NCBI RefSeq assembly: GCF_900112375.1
Contig: NZ_FOLS01000033.1
Coordinates: 25,845-89,844 of the forward strand
Origin: Pseudomonas citronellolis
GTDB lineage: Bacteria; Pseudomonadota; Gammaproteobacteria; Pseudomonadales; Pseudomonadaceae
DNA: 64,000 nt
Direction: 5' to 3'
Part shown: piece by piece, positions 43,602 through 50,758 of the stretch
Layout: each line of letters opens with the position of its first letter
Position numbering within the stretch: position 1 is the first letter of the stretch
The notes under the pieces: model-generated
What the model was told of the DNA's origin: nothing
Database searches by the model: none
What the model saw: only the letters and a program-made list of their open reading frames with translations
Made by a program: the position numbers and the translations under genes

Positions 43602-44510
43602 TCAGGCGCGCTTGCCCGGAAGCCGCACCCGCAGCGCGTCCACCACCAGGGAAAAGGCTGGGGAGGGCTGTCGACGACTCGGGTAGTACAGGTGGTAGCC
43701 GGAGAAGGGCGGGCACCAGTCTTCCAGCACGCGCCGCAGGCGCCCTTCGGCGAGGTGCGGGGCGAACTCTTCCTCCGGCAGGTAGGCGATGCCCATCCCG
43801 CCCACGGCGGCCTCGGCGATGTGGGTGGTGGTGTTGAAGACCAGTTGGCCGTCGACGCGGACCTTCAGCTTCTGGCCGCGCCGCTCGAATTCCCAGGCGT
43901 CCAGCCCGCCGTAGGTGGGGAAGCGGATGTTGATGCAGCGATGGGCCACCAGGTCCCGCGGCGTCTTCGGGATGGGGTGCTGCGCGAAGTACGCCGGCGC
44001 GGCGACCACCGCCATGCGCAGCTCGGGGCCGATGGGCACCGCGATCATGTCCTGGTCCACGGTCTCGCTGAAGCGCACGCCGGCGTCGAAGCGGTCGGCG
44101 ACTATGTCGCGGAAGCCGTAGTTGACGTCCAGTTCCAGCTTGATGTCCGGGTATTCCCGCAGCAGCGGCATCAGCTTCGGCAGCAGGGTGGTCCTGATGA
44201 CGTGGTCGCCGCAGGTGATGCGCACCGTGCCCGCCGGCTTGTCGCGCAGTTCGGTGAGGGCGTCCAGCTCCGCCTCGATCTCGTCGAAGCGGTAGCCGAT
44301 CGCCTGGAACAGGCGTTCGCCGGCGCTGGTCAGGGACACGCTGCGGGTGGTGCGGGTGAGCAGGCGGATTTTCAGCCGCGCCTCCAGGGCCGAGACCACC
44401 TGGCTGACCGCCGACTGGCTGACGCCCAGGCGGGCGGCGGCGCGGGTGAAGCTGCCCTCGCGGGCGACCGTGACGAACGCCTGCAGATCGTTGAGGTTGT
44501 GCCTGGCCAT
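43602..44510 (-). CDS. LysR-family regulator
   Basis: This 302-aa LysR protein has a helix-turn-helix at about 14-60 (FTRAAARLGVSQSAVSQVVS) and an effector domain typical of the group that controls small oxidoreductase, hydrolase and efflux genes (RITCGDHVIRTTLLPKLMPL; GMGIAYLPEEE). It is divergent from the alpha/beta hydrolase gene at 44652 across 141 bases, and it probably regulates that gene, the cyclophilin-like gene and the MFS gene. It ends 39 bases before the hybrid response regulator start. Confidence 0.88.
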   Translation of the reverse strand: MARHNLNDLQAFVTVAREGSFTRAAARLGVSQSAVSQVVSALEARLKIRLLTRTTRSVSLTSAGERLFQAIGYRFDEIEAELDALTELRDKPAGTVRITCGDHVIRTTLLPKLMPLLREYPDIKLELDVNYGFRDIVADRFDAGVRFSETVDQDMIAVPIGPELRMAVVAAPAYFAQHPIPKTPRDLVAHRCINIRFPTYGGLDAWEFERRGQKLKVRVDGQLVFNTTTHIAEAAVGGMGIAYLPEEEFAPHLAEGRLRRVLEDWCPPFSGYHLYYPSRRQPSPAFSLVVDALRVRLPGKRA

Positions 44511-44560
44511 GGCCGCTCGCTCTGATTGATTAGCAGGGATTATAGGGATATTCAGGATTC

Positions 44561-44570
44561 ATTAGCTAAT
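44561..44570. promoter_or_regulatory. Palindrome in the LysR/hydrolase divergent promoter
   Basis: ATTAGCTAAT is a perfect 10-base palindrome inside the AT-rich divergent promoter, 50 bases from the LysR start and 82 from the hydrolase start. It is a plausible LysR half-site pair. Confidence 0.4.
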
Positions 44571-44651
44571 AAGCGGCTCCCGCTTTCGCGACAATGCTCG
44601 CACCCGCCGGCTCATCCCGTGCCGCCGGGGTCCTTCAACAAGGCAGGACCC

Positions 44652-45680
44652 ATGAAAAGACTCTTCCTGATGCTTGGCCTCCTGCTCGGTTCCTTCACTG
44701 CCATGGGAGCGGACATGTCTCGCGGTGCCGACAACTTCTACCAAAGCGACAAGGTGACCGTGCAGAAGGTCACCTTCCTGAACCAGTACCGCATGCGGGT
44801 CGCGGGCAATCTGTTCCTGCCCAAGGGGCTGGACACCAGCGCCAGGCACCCGGCGATCATAGTCGGGCACCCCATGGGCGCGGTGAAGGAGCAGAGCGCC
44901 AACCTCTACGCCACGCGGATGGCCGAGCAGGGCTTCGTCGCCCTGTCCCTGGACCTGTCGTTCTGGGGCGAGAGCGAAGGGCAGCCGCGCAACGCCGTGG
45001 CGCCGGACATCTACGCCGAAGACTTCAGCGCGGCGGTGGACTACCTGGGCACCCGGCCCTTCGTCGAGCGCGGGCGCATCGGCGTGATCGGCATCTGCGG
45101 CAGCGGCAGCTTCGCCATCAGCGCCGCGAAGATCGACCCGCGGCTGAAGGCCATCGCCACTGTCAGCATGTATGACATGGGCGGCGCCAACCGCAACGGG
45201 CTGAGGCATTCGCTCAGCCTCGAACAGCGCAGGCAGGTGCTGGAACAGGCCGCCGAGCAGCGCTACGTCGAATTCACCGGCGGCGACACGGCCTACACCA
45301 GCGGGACGGTACACAGGCTGACCAACGCTTCCACGCCCATCGAGCGGGAGTTCTACGATTTCTACCGCACCCCGCGGGGCGAGTTCACGCCCCAGGGGCA
45401 GTCGCCGGAGCTCACCACGCACCCGACGCTCACCAGCAACGTCAAGTTCATGAACTTCTACCCGTTCGACGACATCCAGACCATCTCGCCGCGGCCGATG
45501 CTGTTCATCACCGGCGGGGAGGCCCACTCGCGGGAGTTCAGCGAAGAGGCCTACCGGCTCGCCGGAGAGCCCAAGGAACTCTACGTGGTGCCGGGCGCGG
45601 GCCACGTCGACCTCTACGACAGGGTCGGGCTGATTCCCTTCGACAAGCTGGCGGGGTTCTTCCGCGCGGCGCTGAACTGA
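44652..45680 (+). CDS. Secreted alpha/beta hydrolase, dienelactone-hydrolase-like
   Basis: This 342-aa protein has a signal peptide at about 1-20 (LFLMLGLLLGSFTAMGA) and so is probably periplasmic. The alpha/beta hydrolase fold shows VGHPMG, a nucleophile elbow GICGSG with Cys149 where most hydrolases have serine (as in dienelactone hydrolase), and the late GAGHVDLYD supplying Asp/His. A longer frame from 44526 is rejected because the signal peptide begins at 44652. The next two genes follow closely on the same strand under the same LysR protein. Substrate unknown. Confidence 0.83.
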   Translation: MKRLFLMLGLLLGSFTAMGADMSRGADNFYQSDKVTVQKVTFLNQYRMRVAGNLFLPKGLDTSARHPAIIVGHPMGAVKEQSANLYATRMAEQGFVALSLDLSFWGESEGQPRNAVAPDIYAEDFSAAVDYLGTRPFVERGRIGVIGICGSGSFAISAAKIDPRLKAIATVSMYDMGGANRNGLRHSLSLEQRRQVLEQAAEQRYVEFTGGDTAYTSGTVHRLTNASTPIEREFYDFYRTPRGEFTPQGQSPELTTHPTLTSNVKFMNFYPFDDIQTISPRPMLFITGGEAHSREFSEEAYRLAGEPKELYVVPGAGHVDLYDRVGLIPFDKLAGFFRAALN

Positions 45681-45691
45681 CGGGCCCCGGG

Positions 45692-46171
45692 ATGCCCGAC
45701 CTCGACCCTGGTATCCGCCGCAGCGTGCGGCTGTCGCTGGCCGCCTCTTGCCTGGCGCTCATGGCGTGCCTGCCGGGCGGCTCGGCGGCCTCGCCCCTGC
45801 AACCGAAGGAGGCCGCCATGAAGATCCGCATCCACGTCGACGACCAGGTCGTCGACGCCACGCTCTACGACAACCCCGCCGCGCGGGATTTCGCGGCACT
45901 GCTGCCGTTGTCGCTGACGCTGGAGGACTACGCGGTCATCGAGCGGATCGCCGACCTGCCGGGCAAGCTGTCCACGGCGCAGGCGCCCGCGGGCATGACG
46001 CCGCAGGCTGGCGACATCACCTACTACGCCCCCTGGGGCAACCTGGCGATCTTCGTCAAGGGCCGGTCCTACGCCTCGGGCCTGCTGCCGCTGGGCCGGG
46101 TGGATGCCGGCCTGCCCGCGCTGCAGCGCCGCGGGCCGCTGCAGGTGCGGATCGAACCCGTCCAGGACTGA
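45692..46171 (+). CDS. Cyclophilin-like fold protein with possible lipoprotein signal
   Basis: This 159-aa protein's C-terminal 117 residues (MKIRIHVDDQVVDATLYDNP, LLPLSLTLEDYA, GDITYYAPWGNLAIF, YASGLLPLGRV) are typical of the small cyclophilin-like family. The first 40 residues resemble a signal peptide with a lipobox-like LMAC. However, AAGGAGG sits 5 bases before an internal ATG at 45818, so a 117-aa cytoplasmic form may be made instead of, or as well as, an exported form. It follows the hydrolase by 11 bases. Function in this operon is unknown. Confidence 0.78.
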   Translation: MPDLDPGIRRSVRLSLAASCLALMACLPGGSAASPLQPKEAAMKIRIHVDDQVVDATLYDNPAARDFAALLPLSLTLEDYAVIERIADLPGKLSTAQAPAGMTPQAGDITYYAPWGNLAIFVKGRSYASGLLPLGRVDAGLPALQRRGPLQVRIEPVQD

Positions 46172-46242
46172 CGCCCTCATTTTCCCCTTGCCGCGTGCGT
46201 CCGGACGGACCTGCGCGGCAACCTCTGACGAACCGGTAATCC

Positions 46243-47466
46243 ATGACGACCAACCTATGCGACGCCCCTGTGGGCGATACCCGATGCCGACGGGCTGCCG
46301 GGCGCGAGCCCGCCTTCTGGGGCGGCGTGCTGGCCATGACGCTGTGCGTCTTCGCCCTGATCGCCTCGGAGTTCATGCCCGTCAGCCTGCTCACGCCCAT
46401 GGCGGCGGACCTGCGGGTGAGCGAAGGCATGGCCGGGCAGGGCATCGCCATCTCCGGCGCCTTCGCCGTGCTCACCAGCCTGTTCATCTCGACGCTGGCC
46501 GGCAGCCTGAACCGCAAGACGCTGCTGCTGGGGCTGACCGGGGTGATGGCGCTGTCCGGCGCGGTCATCGCCCTGGCGCCGAACTACTTCACCTACATGC
46601 TCGGCCGCGCGCTCATCGGCATCGTCGTCGGCGGCTTCTGGTCCCTGTCAGCGGCCACGGCCATGCGTCTGGTGCCGGTGAGCCAGGTGCCGCGCGCCCT
46701 GGCCATCTTCAACGGCGGCAACGCCCTGGCCACGGTGGTGGCCGCGCCCCTGGGCAGCTACCTGGGGGCCGTCATCGGCTGGCGCGGCGCCTTCTTCTGC
46801 CTGGTGCCGGTGGCGCTGCTCGCCTTCGCCTGGCAGTGGATCAGCCTGCCGTCCATGCCCGTCGAAGGCCGCAGGGCTGGTGTGGGCAACGTCTTCACGC
46901 TGCTGCGGCGGCCGGTGGCGGCCCTGGGCATGCTGGGCGCGAGCCTGTTCTTCATGGGCCAGTTCACCCTGTTCACCTACGTGCGGCCGTTCCTGGAAAC
47001 GGTGACGGGGACGGGCGTCTCCAGCCTCTCGCTGATCCTGCTGGCCATGGGCGTCACCGGCTTCATCGGCACCAGCCTCATCGGCCTGGTGCTCAAGCGC
47101 GGCTTCTACCCGACGCTGGTCGCCATCCCCATGCTGATGGCCGCCATCGCCCTGGCGCTGATCGTCTTCGGCGGAAGTGAAGCCGTGGTCGTCGTGCTGC
47201 TCGGGCTCTGGGGGCTGCTCGCCACCGCCGCGCCGGTCGGTTGGTGGGGCTGGGTGGCCAGGACCTTCCCCCGCGACGCGGAGGCCGGCGGCGGGCTGCT
47301 GGTGGCTGTGGTGCAACTGGCCATCGCCTTGGGTTCGACGGTGGGCGGCCTGCTCTTCGACGGCAGCGGCTATCGCAGCACCTTTGCGGCCAGTGCCGCA
47401 CTGTTGCTGGCCGCGGCTGCGCTGGCCTGGCTGACGTCCCGCTCGGATGTGGAGCAGGGCGCCTGA
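46243..47466 (+). CDS. MFS efflux transporter, AraJ/NepI-like
   Basis: This 407-aa transporter has twelve predicted membrane segments. It shows the drug/sugar efflux family features FALIASEFMPVSLLTPMAAD in helix 1, LNRKTLLLG in loop 2-3, GRALIGIVVGGFWSLSAATA in helix 4 and GWRGAFF. Relatives export arabinose, purine nucleosides or drugs. It is the third gene of the LysR-controlled group. The start at 46243 has a weak ribosome binding site; the first 24 residues are hydrophilic. Confidence 0.87.
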   Translation: MTTNLCDAPVGDTRCRRAAGREPAFWGGVLAMTLCVFALIASEFMPVSLLTPMAADLRVSEGMAGQGIAISGAFAVLTSLFISTLAGSLNRKTLLLGLTGVMALSGAVIALAPNYFTYMLGRALIGIVVGGFWSLSAATAMRLVPVSQVPRALAIFNGGNALATVVAAPLGSYLGAVIGWRGAFFCLVPVALLAFAWQWISLPSMPVEGRRAGVGNVFTLLRRPVAALGMLGASLFFMGQFTLFTYVRPFLETVTGTGVSSLSLILLAMGVTGFIGTSLIGLVLKRGFYPTLVAIPMLMAAIALALIVFGGSEAVVVVLLGLWGLLATAAPVGWWGWVARTFPRDAEAGGGLLVAVVQLAIALGSTVGGLLFDGSGYRSTFAASAALLLAAAALAWLTSRSDVEQGA

Positions 47467-47589
47467 GCCCCGGACGCCGCCGCTCGTAGCCGGCGGCTGT
47501 GCGTTTCGCAACGGCGGCATGGACCCTGGTCGGCCACGCCGCATCCTGTCAGGCTGACCCCCTCCATGCCGCAACCAGGGAGTGGTCCC

Positions 47590-47799
47590 ATGCGCTTCGA
47601 TTGGCACAGCCAGCCGATCACCCGGCAAACCCCGGTCGATCCGGGCTACCGCAACACCCAGAACGTCCGCCGCTTCCTGCGTGAGCAGTGCGGCGAGGGC
47701 TTCCGTTTCGACCGCGCCTTCATGGCCTGGATACGCAGCGGCACCCCGGCGACCATGGGCGATATGGTGGACGAGTGGCTGCGGCGGCACGGCCCGTAG
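47590..47799 (+). CDS. DUF6434-type small protein
   Basis: This 69-aa protein contains FDWHSQPITRQTPVDPGYRN, then TQNVRRFLREQCG and FDRAFMAWIRSGTPATMGDM, a conserved pattern of small SAP-like/DUF6434 proteins. The ATG at 47590 has GGGAG 7 bases upstream; an ATG at 47566 in the same frame is less well supported. The role is unknown; relatives are often annotated as DNA-binding because of SAP similarity. Confidence 0.78.
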   Translation: MRFDWHSQPITRQTPVDPGYRNTQNVRRFLREQCGEGFRFDRAFMAWIRSGTPATMGDMVDEWLRRHGP

Positions 47800-47817
47800 G
47801 GGCGCGTTCGCCCCGGC

Positions 47818-48039
47818 TCAGTCCAGCCAGCTGTGCCAGGCCAGGCGTACCGCGCCGTCGCGCAGCGGCAGCACGGTGAGGTTGTCCGCGCCGCGCAGTT
47901 CCATCAGCACCCGTTCCCAGGCCTTGGCGTCGTCGCCGGGGATGCGCTGCAGGGTCAGGCCGGGGCGCTGGCGGGCGTCGTGGGCGGCGATCTGGGCGTT
48001 AACCCGGGCGGCGAGCTGCTGGTAGGTATCGGCGTGCAT
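47818..48039 (-). CDS. DUF1654 small protein
   Basis: This 73-aa protein is highly charged and has the DUF1654 pattern YQQLAARVNAQIAAHDARQR and AWERVLMELRGADNLTVLPL, ending DGAVRLAWHSWLD. AGGGGGAC precedes the ATG at 48039. DUF1654 proteins are confined largely to Pseudomonas and their function is unknown. It converges with the DUF6434 gene (18 bases between stops). Confidence 0.8.
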   Translation of the reverse strand: MHADTYQQLAARVNAQIAAHDARQRPGLTLQRIPGDDAKAWERVLMELRGADNLTVLPLRDGAVRLAWHSWLD

Positions 48040-48264
48040 GGTGTCCCCCTGGAGTCTGGGAAGTGGCTGATTGGCTCTGTGGAAAATACTGTATGTGCAT
48101 ACAGTATTTCTGTAAAGCCTCTCCGACGATGAGAAGATGATCGGCATGGGGGGGGGCGCAGGGCTGTCCCTGGTGTCGTCGTCCTGTTCCGGCAAAGACG
48201 GCCACGCTTGCCCTGCGAGCCGCCATGGGGGCTGCTGTCGGATTCGAAAGCCGTTGCTGGCGCC

Positions 48265-48339
48265 CTAGCGGTGGCCCAGGTCCATGATGATGATGAGAGC
48301 CGCCACGGCGATGATCAGCAGGATGAAAAAGGTATTCAT
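48265..48339 (-). CDS. Candidate 24-aa single-pass membrane protein
   Basis: The minus-strand ATG at 48339 begins a frame encoding MNTFFILLIIAVAALIIIMD followed by LGHR and a stop. The hydrophobic core of about 18 residues would span the membrane once. GGGGAGG lies 8 bases before the ATG, a strong ribosome binding site for such a short frame in a gap of 640 bases. No known family is recognised. I see nothing else in 48040-48264 or 48340-48679. Confidence 0.55.
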   Translation of the reverse strand: MNTFFILLIIAVAALIIIMDLGHR

Positions 48340-48679
48340 GGCCCGCGCCTCCCCGGTAAGAGCTGAACCGTCGAGGGTGCCCGTTCGCAGGCGTTCACAA
48401 AGTCTTGCCCGGCGGTCAGGCGTGGCGGCCCATGGCGTCGCGTGGCCGTTGCGCTTGGCCGACGGAGCCGCTGCCCCGCCTCTGCGCCGCGTGGCCGGGG
48501 GATCGACTACTGCGCAGGGCAGGGCATGTTCATCAGTATCGACCCGCCTGTGGTTCCCTCGTCGGCCGTATGTCGCCGGGCTTGCATTCCGGCCGCCGCC
48601 GGCCTAAAAGCGAATCCCTTCAGCGTGCCGCCGCCCCGCCGGGCGGTGGCCGGCCACCGGAGCAGCAGAGGAAGCCCCC

Positions 48680-49462
48680 ATGACAGCGGTCAGCACCCGC
48701 GAACACTGGATCGACACGCCGCACGGCCGGCTCTTCGCCCGGCGCTGGACGCCGAGTGGGGGCGGCGCCGCGGCGCCCATCGTGCTGTTCCACGACTCCC
48801 TGGGCTGCGTGGCGCTGTGGCGCGAATTCCCCGAGCAACTGGCGCGGGCCAGCGGGCGCGAGGTGATCGCCTACGACCGCCTGGGCTTCGGCCAGTCCGA
48901 CGCCCATCCGGGGACGCTGGCGCGGGGCTTCGTCGAGGACGAGGCGCGGCAGGGCTTCGCCGCGTTGCGCGAACAACTGGGCTTCGAGCGCTTCGTCGCC
49001 TTCGGCCACAGTGTTGGCGGCGGCATGGCGGTGGGCTGCGCCGCAGCCTTCGGCGCGGCTTGCGAGGCGTTGGTGCTGGAGTCGGCCCAGGCCTTCGTCG
49101 AAGACCGCACCCTGGAAGGCATCCGCGCCGCCGAGCGCGACTTCGCCCGGCCGGGCGAACTGGAACGCCTGGCGAAATACCACGGCGACAAGGCGCACTG
49201 GGTATTGCGGGCCTGGGTGGATACCTGGCTGTCCGATGCCTTCGGCGACTGGAACCTGGATGACCAGCTGGCGCGCCTGCAGTGCCCGTTGCTGTGCCTG
49301 CACGGCGAGCAGGACGAGTTCGGCTCGGCCCGCCATCCCGAGCGTTTCGTCGCCCGCGCCGCCGGGCCCGCCACCATGAAGCTGCTGGCGGACTGCGGCC
49401 ATGTTCCGCACCGGCAGAAGGCCGCCGAGGTGCTGGCGCAGGTGTGCGCCTTCCTGGGCTGA
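48680..49462 (+). CDS. Alpha/beta hydrolase
   Basis: This 260-aa cytoplasmic alpha/beta hydrolase has the oxyanion region LFHDSLGCVALW, YDRLGFGQSD, nucleophile elbow GHSVGGG (serine at about 114) and the C-terminal LHGEQDEFG and DCGHVPHRQ giving Asp and His. AGAGGAAG precedes the ATG. It resembles small esterases/haloperoxidase-like hydrolases; the substrate is unknown and it appears to stand alone. Confidence 0.87.
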   Translation: MTAVSTREHWIDTPHGRLFARRWTPSGGGAAAPIVLFHDSLGCVALWREFPEQLARASGREVIAYDRLGFGQSDAHPGTLARGFVEDEARQGFAALREQLGFERFVAFGHSVGGGMAVGCAAAFGAACEALVLESAQAFVEDRTLEGIRAAERDFARPGELERLAKYHGDKAHWVLRAWVDTWLSDAFGDWNLDDQLARLQCPLLCLHGEQDEFGSARHPERFVARAAGPATMKLLADCGHVPHRQKAAEVLAQVCAFLG

Positions 49463-49654
49463 GCGAGGCCGGCGAGAACCGTGCCAGAGCCCTCGCGGAC
49501 ACCCGCCGTTGCGTTACAGGCCGCGCCAGCCGTGGGCTGTGGCGGAATCAATATGAATGATCCGCCAGCGCGGCGGTCTACAGAACCGAGCGAAGCCGGC
49601 CGGCAGCGCCGCGAACAGGCGTGGCGCGCCAGGTGCCGGCGAGTGAGGTCGATC

Positions 49655-50305
49655 ATGCGCTGGGCAGTCCGGGTCGCGTGCATCGTCGCCTTGCTGTTCG
49701 GCGCCCCGGCATTCGCCGGGCCGCTCGGGCAGAAGGCCGCGGTGGCGGAGAACAAGGCCGAGGTGCTCGAGGAGCAGGCGGCCGAGCAGGGGGCGACCGG
49801 CACGGCCGCCCAGGTCAGGCCCATCACCCGCAGCGAGGCCCGCGCCGTGGACCCGGCCGGGGAGGCGCCGCTGGACGACGCCATCACCTGCCTGGCCCGC
49901 TCCGTCTATTGGGAGGCCAAGGGCGCATCGCGCGGGGACATGGAGGCGGTGGCCAACGTGGTGATGAACCGGGTGGCCAGCAAGGACTTCCCCGATACCG
50001 TCTGCGCCGTGGTCAAGCAGGGTTCGGAGAGCAGGAGCTGCCAGTTCTCCTGGTGGTGCGATGGCCGCCCCGACCAGGTGGTGGAGGAAAAGCGCTACGA
50101 CCTGGCCCGCGACATAGCGCGCAAGGCGCTCAACCGCCAGTTGCCCGATCGCACCGACGGCGCGCTGTACTTCCACGACCGCCACGTCAGGCCGTCCTGG
50201 GCGAGGACCTACCTGAGGACGGCGCGGACCGAGCACTTCCTGTTCTACAAACCGCGCCTGGGCGGCGAGCCGATAGCCCGCAGCGGGGCGGGACGGCGGC
50301 CGTGA
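49655..50305 (+). CDS. SleB-type cell wall hydrolase
   Basis: This 216-aa exported protein has a signal peptide at about 1-21 (VACIVALLFGAPAFA), an alanine/glutamate-rich linker, and a Hydrolase_2 domain (about 75-200). Key stretches are CLARSVYWEAKGASRGDMEA with the catalytic glutamate, VANVVMNRV, CQFSWWCDG and ALYFH. It cuts peptidoglycan in the periplasm. The ATG at 49655 has GAGG 7 bases upstream and begins the signal peptide; upstream in-frame starts add an arginine-rich leader and are unlikely. Confidence 0.85.
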   Translation: MRWAVRVACIVALLFGAPAFAGPLGQKAAVAENKAEVLEEQAAEQGATGTAAQVRPITRSEARAVDPAGEAPLDDAITCLARSVYWEAKGASRGDMEAVANVVMNRVASKDFPDTVCAVVKQGSESRSCQFSWWCDGRPDQVVEEKRYDLARDIARKALNRQLPDRTDGALYFHDRHVRPSWARTYLRTARTEHFLFYKPRLGGEPIARSGAGRRP

Positions 50306-50364
50306 GCGGGAGCGGCGGTCTTGCCGGGGGGCGGGGTTTGTCTGCGATAGCCGGAGGTTCCTGT

Positions 50365-50611
50365 GCGGATCGCGGATAAATCCGCTCCTACGGTTTGCCC
50401 CTTGCACCGTCCCTCCCCGTAGGAGCGGATCTTATCCGCGATCCGGCCGGCAGGCCGGCGTGTATCGCTGACCGCGGACGGAGTCTCATACCCCTGCCAT
50501 TCCCATGTAGGAGCGCGCCCTGCGCGCGATTCGCGGGCAGGGCGCGCTCCTACAGGGAGGGTGCAAGGGGCAGGCCGGCGTGTATTGGTGATCGTGGATT
50601 AGGGTACGAAC
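50365..50611. repeat. Cluster of Pseudomonas REP hairpins
   Basis: Three REP-type palindromes follow each other: ATCGCGGATAAATCCGCTCC (50369-50388 and flanks), its inverted partner at 50417-50444, and a perfect 17-bp inverted repeat GTAGGAGCGCGCCCTGC / GCAGGGCGCGCTCCTAC at 50507-50553. They fill most of the gap between the SleB-type and TonB receptor genes, and no coding potential is seen. Confidence 0.75.
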
Positions 50612-50742
50612 GGGCACGGCTTCTCGTAGGAGCGAGCTTGCTCGCGAACAAGCCCCGTAGCGGAGTCTGTTCGCGAGCAAGAACTAGGCGTCCCCCTCGA
50701 TCCTACGAAGAGCACCTCGGCGCAGCCTGCAAGACAGCTGCT
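50612..50742 (+). repeat. Left copy of ~130-bp inverted repeat flanking the TonB receptor gene
   Basis: This segment matches the reverse complement of 53183-53314. Two exact blocks (42 bases from 50612 and 45 bases ending at 50713) are joined by about 20 variable bases and followed by a nearly identical 28-base tail. It includes GTAGGAGCGAGCTTGCTCG and CTAGGCGTCCCCCTCGATCC. It ends 17 bases beyond the receptor stop codon. Confidence 0.8.
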
Positions 50743-50758
50743 CGGTGCTCCGGGGCCG

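Noticed and set aside
50365..50742. Possible CRISPR-like array of repeated GTAGGAGC units
   Set aside because: Units alternate orientation, differ in length and lack regular spacers; they are REP palindromes, and no cas genes are present.
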